This document shows positions 1 to 6,858 of a DNA stretch of 8,194 nt, in pieces. How positions within the stretch are numbered: position 1 is the first letter of the stretch; every line of letters starts with the position of its first letter. A model generated the notes under the pieces. The model saw nothing but the letters and a program-made list of their open reading frames with translations, was not told the origin of the DNA and did not search any database. This DNA comes from CAYZPB01 sp964568525 (GTDB lineage Bacteria; Bacillota; Bacilli; Tepidibacillales; Tepidibacillaceae). The position numbers were made by a program, and so were the translations under genes. The stretch is from positions 1 through 8,194 of the forward strand of contig CAZMPM010000036.1 of the NCBI GenBank assembly GCA_964568525.1. The letters are read 5' to 3'.

Positions 1-10
1 GTGGCTTTGT

Positions 11-50
11 ACCCAATTATCCCTCTAAAAATAATTGGGTTTTTATTATT
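11..50 (+). terminator. Rho-independent terminator hairpin in the leader of the ABC importer operon
   Basis: ACCCAATTAT at 11-20 and ATAATTGGGT at 31-40 are perfect reverse complements (10-bp stem) around a 10-base loop at 21-30. The stem is followed at once by a T-rich tract at 40-50, which is the classic form of an intrinsic terminator on the + strand. There is no matching T tract for the minus strand. The hairpin ends just before the Shine-Dalgarno sequence of the first gene. It may end an upstream gene, or it may be the switchable terminator of a 5' leader such as a cobalamin riboswitch. The aptamer would lie left of the window, so this cannot be decided here. Confidence 0.85.
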
Positions 51-51
51 T

Positions 52-60
52 AAGGGAGGG
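52..60 (+). promoter_or_regulatory. Ribosome binding site fixing the binding-protein start at 67
   Basis: The purine run AAGGGAGGG lies 6 bases before ATG at 67 (a second ATG follows at 70). This rules out the GTG at position 1, whose reading frame would run through the terminator hairpin. The 3' part, GAGGG at 56-60, is complementary to CCCTC at 21-25 in the terminator loop. Confidence 0.85.
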
Positions 61-66
61 AATTAC

Positions 67-1002
67 ATGATGAGAAAAGATTTTAAAGTAGGTTTGATTG
101 TTTTATTGATTTTCACGTTAGTAGTTGGTATGGCAGGTTTATTAGTAGGCTGTGGTGGAACTTCCGAGCCTGGAGGGGAAGCTGATGGCGATGGCGCGGC
201 TACAACACCGCAACGGATTATTAGCTTTTTTCCAAGCAATACGGAGATTCTAGTAGCGCTGGGATTAGCGGATAATCTAGTAGCTGTTACGATTTATGAT
301 GATTACCCAGCAGATATTCGGACTAAAGTTGAGTATGTTTTTGAAGACGGACTTAACCCGAATGTGGAGAAAGCACTAAGCCTGGAGCCTGATCTAATCG
401 TATTTGGCGCGCATAGTGAGGAATTGATTGCTGCTTTTGCGAAGTTTGATATCAAGACAGTTCAGTATGACCCGCAGAGTATAGACGCTGTTTACGAAAC
501 AATTACCGATCTTGGTGCGGTTACCAACCGTTCCAAAGAAGCAAGCACCCTTGTCGCACAAATGAAGAACAAACAGAGCGTGCTTGCTAAAATCGTTGAC
601 AAAATTCCAGCAAACGAGAGAAAGACTGTCTGGATGGAGATTTCGAGCGATTTATGGACAGTGGGTACTGATACGTTTATGAATGAGTTAATAAGCAATG
701 CCGGTGGAATCAACATTGTTGATCAGTCCGGTTGGGTGCAATATAGCGAGGAGAAAGTGCTTGAGCAAGATCCTGACATTATCTTTACGACCTATGGCAG
801 TTATGATCCTGATGCCATTAAAAACGTATTAAATCGCGAGGGCTGGTCAGCGCTTACGGCAGTTAAAGCAAAAAATGTTTATGATCTTGACAATAATCTA
901 GTCAGTCGTCAAGGGCCACGCATCGTCGATGCAATGTGGTTACTAGCATCAAAGTTATATCCGGAGTTGTTTACAAGTGAAAACAATGATCAAGCGGCGT
1001 AA
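67..1002 (+). CDS. BtuF-like cobalamin/iron-complex ABC transporter substrate-binding lipoprotein
   Basis: Extracellular lipid-anchored receptor that captures a metal chelate, most likely cobalamin, and delivers it to the permease encoded next. From ATG 67 the protein is 311 aa. It begins MMRK, has a hydrophobic segment at about 8-27, and carries the lipobox LVGC with Cys29 as the lipidated residue. A Gly/Ala/Asp-rich linker follows (about 30-47). The mature domain is a class III periplasmic-binding fold (PF01497): it opens with RIISFFPSNTEI (50-61), close to the RVI..SP.NTE start of BtuF and its relatives. A long connecting helix spans about 150-180, and the C-lobe ends with GPRIVDAMWLLA (283-294). 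Glu101 (NVEKAL) and Glu228/229 (YSEEKVL) sit where BtuF has the glutamates that dock on BtuC. Heme or ferric siderophore is an alternative ligand. The family is secure, the ligand is not. Confidence 0.9.
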   Translation: MMRKDFKVGLIVLLIFTLVVGMAGLLVGCGGTSEPGGEADGDGAATTPQRIISFFPSNTEILVALGLADNLVAVTIYDDYPADIRTKVEYVFEDGLNPNVEKALSLEPDLIVFGAHSEELIAAFAKFDIKTVQYDPQSIDAVYETITDLGAVTNRSKEASTLVAQMKNKQSVLAKIVDKIPANERKTVWMEISSDLWTVGTDTFMNELISNAGGINIVDQSGWVQYSEEKVLEQDPDIIFTTYGSYDPDAIKNVLNREGWSALTAVKAKNVYDLDNNLVSRQGPRIVDAMWLLASKLYPELFTSENNDQAA

Positions 1003-2017
1003 GCTTATGTATTGGTTGATAGGCTTATTTGTGCTGTTAATTCTATCGATTATGGCGACAGTACTGATTGGTGTGGTCAAAATACCGATAGGAACAGTAA
1101 TTCAAATTGTAGCTAATCAACTTCCACTGATCAACATAGAACAGACGTGGAGTGCGGGTGAGGCGGAGATAATTCTTAATCTTCGTCTTCCGCGCATTTT
1201 CTTAGCAATCCTGGTGGGTGCTATGCTGGCAATCGCTGGTGTCGCTTATCAGGGTATTTTACATAACCCTTTAGCCGAGCCGTATATCTTAGGCGTGTCC
1301 TCTGGTGCGGCAGTCGGTGCTTCAGCAGCAATTATTTTTCTCGGCAGTTCACTTGTCGGCTATTTTACTATCCCGATTTTTGCTCTGATTGGGGCGCTCA
1401 TTACACTGACGCTGGTTATTATGCTGTCGAAGGTGAATAGTCAGAGCGGCACCTACACATTAATTTTGGCGGGTGTAATTTTGCAGGCGCTAAATAGTGC
1501 CATACTCGTTTTCCTCGTTAGCGTCTCTGGCGATGCAATGGAAAAGGTAATTTTCTGGACGATGGGAAGTCTGGCTAATCGTGATTGGATCGATGTGGCT
1601 GTATTGCTGCCAGTCTTTCTTTTGGGTGCGATTTACTTGCTATCGCAGGCGCGCGAGCTTAACGTAATGTCGCTTGGTGAGCGGGCAGCAACACATCTGG
1701 GGATGAATGTCGAACGAAAGAAAATTGCAATTCTGATTGTTGCCTCCTTTATGGCGGCTGCGGCTGTATCGATAGTCGGAATTATCGGTTTCGTTGGACT
1801 AATCATTCCGCATCTAATGCGGTTGTTAACGGGACCTGACCATCGCATCTTAGTTCCTCTATCAATTTTTGCCGGTGCTGTTTTCATGCTCTGGACCGAT
1901 ACGCTTGCGCGGGTAATTATACCCGGACGCGAACTACCAATCGGTGTGCTGACGGCTTTTATTGGTGCGCCGGTTTTTGCCTATTTCTTAAGGAGAACAT
2001 TGAAGGGGCGGAAGTAA
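977..2017 (+). CDS. FecCD/BtuC-family ABC transporter permease
   Basis: Membrane subunit of the importer, expected to work as a homodimer with about ten helices per chain. It is 346 aa, normal for FecCD (PF01032). Visible family features are LPRIFLAILVGAMLAIAG (71-88), NPLAEPYILGVSSGA (97-111), the cytoplasmic coupling region LGERAATHLGM (233-243), GIIGFVGLIIPHLMR (268-282) and a closing GRELPIGVLTAFIGAP (317-332). The chosen start is GTG 977, with GGAG at 963-966 ten bases before it. ATG 986 is a possible alternative but lies too far from that site. The start overlaps the end of the binding-protein gene by 26 bases, so translation is probably coupled. The family covers B12, heme and siderophore uptake, and specificity cannot be read from this subunit. 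Confidence 0.93.
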   Translation: MKTMIKRRKLMYWLIGLFVLLILSIMATVLIGVVKIPIGTVIQIVANQLPLINIEQTWSAGEAEIILNLRLPRIFLAILVGAMLAIAGVAYQGILHNPLAEPYILGVSSGAAVGASAAIIFLGSSLVGYFTIPIFALIGALITLTLVIMLSKVNSQSGTYTLILAGVILQALNSAILVFLVSVSGDAMEKVIFWTMGSLANRDWIDVAVLLPVFLLGAIYLLSQARELNVMSLGERAATHLGMNVERKKIAILIVASFMAAAAVSIVGIIGFVGLIIPHLMRLLTGPDHRILVPLSIFAGAVFMLWTDTLARVIIPGRELPIGVLTAFIGAPVFAYFLRRTLKGRK

Positions 2018-2799
2018 TGGGTAACCTTATATTAAAAGTGCATAATCTGAGCTTCGGCTATGATGTGGAGCGAACTGTGCTGAACAATATCTCGTTTGAG
2101 CTGTATGCGGGCGAAAGTCTAGGCATCATCGGCCCGAACGGCAGCGGTAAAACAACGTTGCTTAAGCTATTGACGGGTATTCTGCCAATTCAGGCGGGGA
2201 CGGTGGAGCTTTTTGCCAAGCCACTCGACAGTTATACTAAGCGCGACCTTGCTAAATTGTTCGCGGTTGTTGAGCAGGAGGGGATGCGTGAACAGGCTTT
2301 TACGGTAGAAGAGATTGTGACAATGGGTCGCTATCCATGGAAAAAGCCGCTTAGCAGTTTAACTGAGTATGATTATAAGATTATTGAGGAGGCTATCCGC
2401 ACCTTCGAGCTGGATGAATGGCGCGACAAAACTGTCGCCAATCTATCTGGTGGCGAACGCCAACTCGTCTCGCTGGGGCGCGTAATGGTGCAGGAACCGC
2501 AAATCCTCTTCCTTGATGAGCCGACGACCTATTTGGACATTGGTAATCAGTTGCTTTTGATGCATCATGTGCGGAATTGGCAGCAGGAGCAGGATTTGAC
2601 AATAATGATGGTATTGCATGATCTAAACCTGGTTGCGCAGTATTGCGACCGATTACTGCTCTTAAATCAAGCTGGAGTAATTGCAGCGATGGGTACAGTT
2701 GCCGAGGTGATGACAGCAACTAACATTGAAGAGGCGTACGGTATTAAACCGATCATGATTAAGCACCCTGCGACAGGAGTTCCGCAGATTATCGTTTAA
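2017..2799 (+). CDS. BtuD/FecE-like ABC transporter ATP-binding protein
   Basis: Cytoplasmic ATPase that powers the importer, 260 aa. All ABC motifs are intact: Walker A GPNGSGKT (39-46), Q-loop Gln87, the MGRYPW stretch (103-108) typical of iron/B12 importer ATPases, signature LSGGE (143-147), Walker B ILFLDE (163-168) with catalytic Glu168, D-loop TYLD (171-174) and switch His201 in LHDLN. The start codon overlaps the permease stop codon (TAATG at 2015-2019), preceded by AAGGGGCGG at 2003-2011, so the two subunits are made together. The C-terminal tail (about 225-260) resembles the short extension of FecE/FhuC-type proteins. The substrate is inferred only from the neighbouring subunits. Confidence 0.95.
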   Translation: MGNLILKVHNLSFGYDVERTVLNNISFELYAGESLGIIGPNGSGKTTLLKLLTGILPIQAGTVELFAKPLDSYTKRDLAKLFAVVEQEGMREQAFTVEEIVTMGRYPWKKPLSSLTEYDYKIIEEAIRTFELDEWRDKTVANLSGGERQLVSLGRVMVQEPQILFLDEPTTYLDIGNQLLLMHHVRNWQQEQDLTIMMVLHDLNLVAQYCDRLLLLNQAGVIAAMGTVAEVMTATNIEEAYGIKPIMIKHPATGVPQIIV

Positions 2800-2818
2800 C
2801 TACCCAGCATTCTATGAT
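2789..2818 (+). promoter_or_regulatory. Possible weak sigma-A promoter for the yqeG operon
   Basis: TATGAT at 2813-2818 matches the -10 consensus at five of six bases. Eighteen bases upstream, TTATCG at 2789-2794 matches the -35 consensus at only three of six. It lies in the one AT-rich spacer (2800-2844) between the importer and the housekeeping genes, where a promoter would be expected. No convincing terminator for the importer operon is seen here, so read-through is equally possible. Confidence 0.3.
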
Positions 2819-2844
2819 ATATTTATAGAGAAGGGAGCGATTCG

Positions 2845-3366
2845 ATGAGTTTAGCCAATTTTGAACCTGACTTGTACGTCGATTCAATTTATGACTTAGA
2901 TTTTGATCAGTTAAAGGAAACCGGCATTAATGCTTATTTATTGGATTTAGATAACACCTTAGTCGAGACGGATCAGTTAGAGTCTCCACCGGAGCTTGTA
3001 CAACTATTTGCCGATTTAAAAATAAAGGGAATCAAATTAATCATTCTCTCAAATAACAGTCAAAGAAGAGTGGGCGAGTTTGCAGAACCACTCAGTTTGC
3101 CATACATTGGACGAGCATTAAAACCATTTGCACATAATTATCATCGGGCAATGGAGATGTTAGATGTGACTCCAGATGAAACAGCAATGATTGGCGACCA
3201 ACGCCTAACCGATATTAAGGGTGGAAATAGAAATGGACTATATACTGTGTTGGTAAAGTCACTTTCTAAAAAAGAGGGTGTACCAACTAAGATTAACCGT
3301 TTCTTTGAGGGTTTTATCATAAAAATGCTGAGTAAACGTGGATTGCTTAAACAGGAGGAATTTTAG
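2845..3366 (+). CDS. yqeG: YqeG-family HAD superfamily (subclass IIIA) phosphatase
   Basis: Soluble phosphatase of the YqeG family, 173 aa, essentially the size I recall for B. subtilis YqeG. HAD motifs appear in order: motif I DLDNTLV (34-40) with nucleophile Asp34 and acid/base Asp36, motif II Ser69 in ILSNNS, motif III Lys93 in LKPF, and motif IV GDQRLTD (117-123) with Mg-binding Asp118 and Asp123. There is no large cap domain, as expected for subclass IIIA. The family is related to the eukaryotic Gep4 phosphatidylglycerophosphate phosphatases, so a role in phosphatidylglycerol synthesis is possible, but the bacterial substrate is not shown by the sequence. AAGGGAG at 2831-2837 lies seven bases before ATG 2845. 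The stop codon directly abuts the yqeH start. Confidence 0.92.
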   Translation: MSLANFEPDLYVDSIYDLDFDQLKETGINAYLLDLDNTLVETDQLESPPELVQLFADLKIKGIKLIILSNNSQRRVGEFAEPLSLPYIGRALKPFAHNYHRAMEMLDVTPDETAMIGDQRLTDIKGGNRNGLYTVLVKSLSKKEGVPTKINRFFEGFIIKMLSKRGLLKQEEF

Positions 3367-4437
3367 ATGACAGGACGAGCCTGCAGTGGTTGTGGTGCGC
3401 CGATACTCGAAGACTCGATTGACAGCGATAAGCCGCTATGTAAACGCTGCTTTCGGATTAAACATTATAATGAGGCGTTGCCAACCGACCTTGCTACAGA
3501 AGAATTTACGCAAATAATTAACAGAATCAACTTTAATGATTCTGTTGTTCTGCATATTGTTGACCTTTTCGATTTAGCGGGGACACTGGTAACAACGCTA
3601 CCACGCTATATTGCCGGTAATCCCTATATACTTATTGCCAACAAAATCGACTTGTTCGCGCGCAATATCACGCACGAACGGATGCAGAGTTGGCTATCGC
3701 AATACGTTAAAAGTGCTGGACTTCACCCCGAGCAAATCTTCTTGACCAGTGTCAGCAAGGGATTTCACTTAGATCCGATTGTTAAGTATATCAACAAAAC
3801 ATGTCGAAACAAGGAGATTTATGTCGTAGGCGCGACCAATGTCGGTAAATCAACCTTCATCAATGAGTTATTGAAACGACTTAATATTCAAGGTGGCGAG
3901 ATTACAACTTCGCATTTCCCGGGCACGACGCTGGATTTGATTAAACTGCCGATTGGGAATGGCTGTCACATCATTGATACGCCGGGATTAATTTTGCAGG
4001 AGCGTTATAGCGATTTTCTGGGACCGGAGTCGCTTAAAGAGATTACACCGAAGAATACAATAAAACCAGCAGTCTATCAGCTAAATGGAGAACAGACCCT
4101 GTTCTGGGGCGGCCTAGCGCGGATTGATCAATTATCATCGTCTAAAAATTCTTTTGTCTGTTATCGTGCAAACTCACTGCCGATCCGCCGCACAAAGCTT
4201 GCCAACGCGGATGAGCTATATAGTAAGCACCTTGGTGAAATGTTGAGTCCACCGCGTGTTGATGAACTGAGTCGCTTTGCGGAATTAAAGAAAACGACCT
4301 ACCACTATGATGGTAAGCAGAAAATCGATATTGTAATTTCGGGTTTAGGCTGGGTCACAATCAGTGGTGAGCCGACTGACATTGCTGTACATGTTCCAAA
4401 AGGAGTTAGTGTCGAGCGCCGTAAATCACTGGTTTAA
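3367..4437 (+). CDS. yqeH: YqeH, circularly permuted ribosome-biogenesis GTPase
   Basis: GTPase needed for 30S subunit assembly in Firmicutes. It is 356 aa. An N-terminal treble-clef-like zinc finger uses Cys6, Cys9, Cys25 and Cys28. The G motifs come in permuted order: G4 NKID (92-95), G5 TSVSKG (127-132), then G1 GATNVGKS (155-162), G2 PGTT (185-188) and G3 DTPG (204-207). A C-terminal RNA-binding-type domain follows (about 220-356) and includes LFWGGLARID and ISGLGWVTISG. The G5 box has Val where the usual form is SA, a mild change. AGGAGG at 3353-3358 lies inside the end of yqeG, and ATG 3367 follows the yqeG TAG with no gap, so the two are translationally coupled. The region between the first CxxC and second CxxC is shorter than I recall for B. 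subtilis YqeH. Confidence 0.96.
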   Translation: MTGRACSGCGAPILEDSIDSDKPLCKRCFRIKHYNEALPTDLATEEFTQIINRINFNDSVVLHIVDLFDLAGTLVTTLPRYIAGNPYILIANKIDLFARNITHERMQSWLSQYVKSAGLHPEQIFLTSVSKGFHLDPIVKYINKTCRNKEIYVVGATNVGKSTFINELLKRLNIQGGEITTSHFPGTTLDLIKLPIGNGCHIIDTPGLILQERYSDFLGPESLKEITPKNTIKPAVYQLNGEQTLFWGGLARIDQLSSSKNSFVCYRANSLPIRRTKLANADELYSKHLGEMLSPPRVDELSRFAELKKTTYHYDGKQKIDIVISGLGWVTISGEPTDIAVHVPKGVSVERRKSLV

Positions 4438-4467
4438 GCATCTTGCTGACATAAAAGGAGTCTGAAA

Positions 4468-5325
4468 ATGATAAGTAATGATCGACAGTTAATCGGTTTA
4501 TTGGGTTCACCGGTGAAACATTCTAAATCACCGTTGATGCACAATACTCTATTCGAAAAATATGGCCTTAAATACGAATATATCGCGTTTAATGTGGCGG
4601 AAGGCGATTTAGAGAGTGCGACTAATGGCTTGCGGGCGCTTAATTTTGTCGGCGCTAATGTTACTGTTCCGCACAAAGTTGCAATTATTCCCTATCTCGA
4701 CGCAATTTCCCCGGAGGCTGCAAAGATTGGCGCGGTCAATACGCTTGTTAATAAAAACGGCCGCTTGATTGGCTATAATACAGATGGCGTGGGGTACTTT
4801 CGTTCATTAGCGGAGGAGACGAACGTCGACCTTGCCGACAAAAATGTTTTACTGCTAGGAACTGGTGGCGCCGCACGCGCTATTGCTTGTGCGCTTTCGG
4901 ACCAGAATATCAAAAGCCTAACGATATTAAGTCGCGATACTAAGAAGGCTGAGAAACTCCTTAACAGAATTGGCTGTAAAATTCCTGCGGAAATTGCTAT
5001 AATTGATGAAATACACAAATATATTGGTGGAGCTGATCTAATCATTAATGCAACTACTGTCGGAATGAGTCCGGGCGTTGATAAGACGTTGGTTCCGAAA
5101 GAGCTGATTTGTAGTAATCAACTGATCAGCGATATCGTCTATAACCCGCTTGTTACGCGGCTGCTGCGTGAGGCAAACGAACAGGGTGCAACTACGCATA
5201 GTGGACTAGGTATGTTTGTTTATCAGGGAGCATTAGCTTTTGAGAAGTGGACAGGGATTCTCCCTGATATAAATTTTATGAAAGAGACGGTGCTTGCGGC
5301 ACTCGTCGATAGTGAGGGTCAATAA
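4468..5325 (+). CDS. aroE: Shikimate 5-dehydrogenase AroE (NADP-dependent)
   Basis: Reduces 3-dehydroshikimate to shikimate, the fourth step of chorismate and aromatic amino-acid synthesis, in the cytoplasm. It is 285 aa, a standard length. The substrate-binding N-domain shows GSPVKHSKSPLMHN (13-26), with the Ser pair that binds shikimate, and NVTVPHK (64-70), with catalytic Lys70. Asp106 in YNTDG is the catalytic partner. The Rossmann domain has GTGGAARA (131-138), SR (155-156) where the NADP phosphate is usually bound, INATTVGM (193-200), and GLGMFVYQGA (246-255) with substrate-binding Gln253. This is the AroE type rather than YdiB or SdhL, judged from the motifs and context. AAAGGAG at 4454-4460 precedes ATG 4468 by seven bases. 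It is the only shikimate-pathway gene here and is carried in a ribosome-assembly gene block, as in B. subtilis. Confidence 0.96.
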   Translation: MISNDRQLIGLLGSPVKHSKSPLMHNTLFEKYGLKYEYIAFNVAEGDLESATNGLRALNFVGANVTVPHKVAIIPYLDAISPEAAKIGAVNTLVNKNGRLIGYNTDGVGYFRSLAEETNVDLADKNVLLLGTGGAARAIACALSDQNIKSLTILSRDTKKAEKLLNRIGCKIPAEIAIIDEIHKYIGGADLIINATTVGMSPGVDKTLVPKELICSNQLISDIVYNPLVTRLLREANEQGATTHSGLGMFVYQGALAFEKWTGILPDINFMKETVLAALVDSEGQ

Positions 5326-5331
5326 GTAACA

Positions 5332-5925
5332 ATGAAAAAACGTGTAGGAATAATTGGCGGAACGTTCGACCCGGTACATATTGGGCACTTGGTCGCGGCT
5401 GATCAGGTACTTTTCTATAATCAGCTTGATCAGGTTTGGTTTATGCCGGCATACAAGCCGCCGCACAAACTCGAACAACCAATCAGCGCCTATCATCATC
5501 GTGTTGCAATGTTAGAGTTAGCGGCTGAATTAGACTCGCGCTATTATGTTTGCACAATCGAGAGCGAGCGCGAAGACCCTTCTTACACTTACGATACAAT
5601 GATTCGGCTGCAGCAACTCTATCCCGACACTGAGTTTAGTTTTGTAATCGGTGCCGATATCTTCAGCACCCTCACAAAATGGTACCGCATCAACGAGCTT
5701 GTTGAGCTGGTTCAATTTATCGGGCTGGACCGAATTAATGGAGCGAAATTGCGGTCTGATGAGCCGCTTTTGCAGCGGATAAAGATGGTACCGATGCCGC
5801 AGTTGGAGATTTCATCTTCATTGATCCGTGAGTATGTTCGCGATGGACGCGGACTTGATTATTTAGTTCCAAAGTCCGTCGAAAAATACATAAAGGAGCA
5901 TCAGCTATATGTGGCGGCAGATTGA
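5332..5925 (+). CDS. nadD: Nicotinate-nucleotide adenylyltransferase NadD
   Basis: Transfers AMP from ATP to nicotinate mononucleotide, giving deamido-NAD, a step shared by de novo and salvage NAD synthesis. It is 197 aa, typical length. The nucleotidyltransferase signature GGTFDPVHIGHL (9-20) contains the HxGH motif at His16-His19. PPHK (44-47) and the FVIGADIF..L.KWY stretch follow, as in Bacillus NadD, and the C-terminal ISSSLIR (160-166) is the ISSTxIR ATP-binding motif with Ser in place of Thr. The gene starts only six bases after the aroE stop. The best Shine-Dalgarno match, GAGGG at 5314-5318, sits 13 bases from ATG 5332, a little far, so initiation may depend on ribosomes finishing aroE. 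In B. subtilis a small RNA-binding gene (yqeI/yhbY) lies between aroE and nadD, but none is present here. Confidence 0.96.
   Translation: MKKRVGIIGGTFDPVHIGHLVAADQVLFYNQLDQVWFMPAYKPPHKLEQPISAYHHRVAMLELAAELDSRYYVCTIESEREDPSYTYDTMIRLQQLYPDTEFSFVIGADIFSTLTKWYRINELVELVQFIGLDRINGAKLRSDEPLLQRIKMVPMPQLEISSSLIREYVRDGRGLDYLVPKSVEKYIKEHQLYVAAD
5892..5898 (+). promoter_or_regulatory. Ribosome binding site for yqeK inside nadD
   Basis: AAAGGAG lies ten bases before ATG 5909 and inside the last codons of nadD. It supports the start at 5909 and hence the 17-base overlap of the two genes. Confidence 0.7.
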
Positions 5926-6505
5926 TTTGCTAAAAGAGCAACTTAAGCAGAGTGTCAGCGAGCGTAGGTATCTCCATTCATTGGAGGTTGCTGAATACTC
6001 GGTCATACTAGCGAAGCGCTTTGGTGCTGATCCAGTTAAGGCAGAAGCGATTGGCATTCTTCATGATTATTGTAAGGATTGGGACCCGCAGCTTTTGGAA
6101 AAGTACATCAGGGAAAGCGAGGAGCTCCCAACAGAAATTCTCGAGTATGGGAAGGCCATCTGGCATGGACCGGTCGCCTCGCTGGTAATTCAACAGGAAT
6201 TTGGAATTACTGATCCGGAATTTATCAATGCGGTGCGCTTCCACTCCAATGGGCGTGCAGGCATGGGTCTGCAGGAGAAAATCATCTGTGTGTCCGACTA
6301 CATCGAGCCGACACGTGATTTTGCTGGGATTGAGGAGATTAGGGTTCTCGCGGAGAACAATCTGGATCAAGCGGCGGTAGCTGTTTTTGACGGGGCAATT
6401 AAATATTTAATAAAGAAAAAAATGCGCATCTATCCATTAACTTTGGAGGCGCGGAATTATCTGCTTAAAGAAATTGAGGGCAATAAAAGGGAGGAAGCCG
6501 AATGA
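5909..6505 (+). CDS. yqeK: YqeK, HD-domain symmetrical Ap4A hydrolase
   Basis: Metal-dependent hydrolase of the HD superfamily. Family members split diadenosine tetraphosphate symmetrically into two ADP, removing an alarmone-like by-product made by aminoacyl-tRNA synthetases under stress. It is 198 aa, normal length. Metal and catalytic residues are in place: His23 in RRYLHS, the HD pair His52-Asp53 followed by Lys56 in LHDYCKDW, His86 in WHGPV, His112 in RFHSNG and Asp130 in VSDYIEPTR. The HSNG segment replaces the HT(T/S)G usually seen after the fourth histidine, a mild change. The reading frame overlaps nadD by 17 bases and rsfS by 4 (ATGA at 6502-6505). The pairing with NadD links making and breaking of adenine dinucleotides in one transcript. 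Confidence 0.95.
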   Translation: MWRQIDLLKEQLKQSVSERRYLHSLEVAEYSVILAKRFGADPVKAEAIGILHDYCKDWDPQLLEKYIRESEELPTEILEYGKAIWHGPVASLVIQQEFGITDPEFINAVRFHSNGRAGMGLQEKIICVSDYIEPTRDFAGIEEIRVLAENNLDQAAVAVFDGAIKYLIKKKMRIYPLTLEARNYLLKEIEGNKREEAE

Positions 6506-6858
6506 GCTTAACAATTGGTGAAATAGCAAAACTAGCGGCAACAGCTGCAAATGAGAAAAAAGCAATCGATACAGTTATCCTAAATATAAGTGAGCTTTCT
6601 CTGATTGCAGATTATTTTATTATCTGTAGTGGTAACTCAGAGACACAGGTGCAGGCAATCGCAAAAGAAATAAAAGAGAGTATGAATAAAAATGAAGTGA
6701 ATGTGCGCGGGATGGTTGGACTGAGCCATGCGCGTGGGGTGCTGCTTGACCTTGGTGATGTTGTTGTTCACGTTTTTCATCGTGACGACCGCGATTTTTA
6801 TAATTTAGAACGACTCTGGGCCGATGCGCCACGAGTTAAGTTGGAGGAATTGGCATAA
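6502..6858 (+). CDS. rsfS: Ribosomal silencing factor RsfS (YbeB/Iojap family)
   Basis: Binds ribosomal protein L14 on the large subunit and blocks subunit joining, slowing translation when nutrients are short. It is 118 aa, the usual length (PF02410). Clear family blocks are LSLIADYFIICSGNSETQVQ (32-51), DLGDVVVHVFHRDDRDFYNL (83-102) and ERLWADAPR (103-111). Between them two normally conserved positions are changed: the family's EG...A.WVLLD reads VG...ARGVLLD, with Val72 for Glu and Gly79 for Trp. The frame is intact and the flanking blocks are well kept, so the gene is not obviously decayed. ATG 6502 overlaps the yqeK stop, and AAGGGAGG at 6487-6494 lies seven bases upstream. Confidence 0.95.
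   Translation: MSLTIGEIAKLAATAANEKKAIDTVILNISELSLIADYFIICSGNSETQVQAIAKEIKESMNKNEVNVRGMVGLSHARGVLLDLGDVVVHVFHRDDRDFYNLERLWADAPRVKLEELA

Noticed and set aside
1..66. N-terminal extension of the binding protein from GTG at position 1
   Set aside because: It would translate through the terminator hairpin, has no visible ribosome binding site, and would bury the lipoprotein signal peptide. The ATG at 67 has a strong site at the right distance.
2393..2719. Long open frame on the minus strand inside the ATPase gene (108 codons)
   Set aside because: It is antisense to a well conserved ABC ATPase with all motifs intact, and its translation shows no recognisable domain. Other minus-strand frames in the window were rejected for the same reason.
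2811..2829. TCTAT/ATAGA inverted repeat as a terminator after the importer genes
   Set aside because: The stem is only five weak base pairs and no T run follows; it is more likely chance in an AT-rich spacer.
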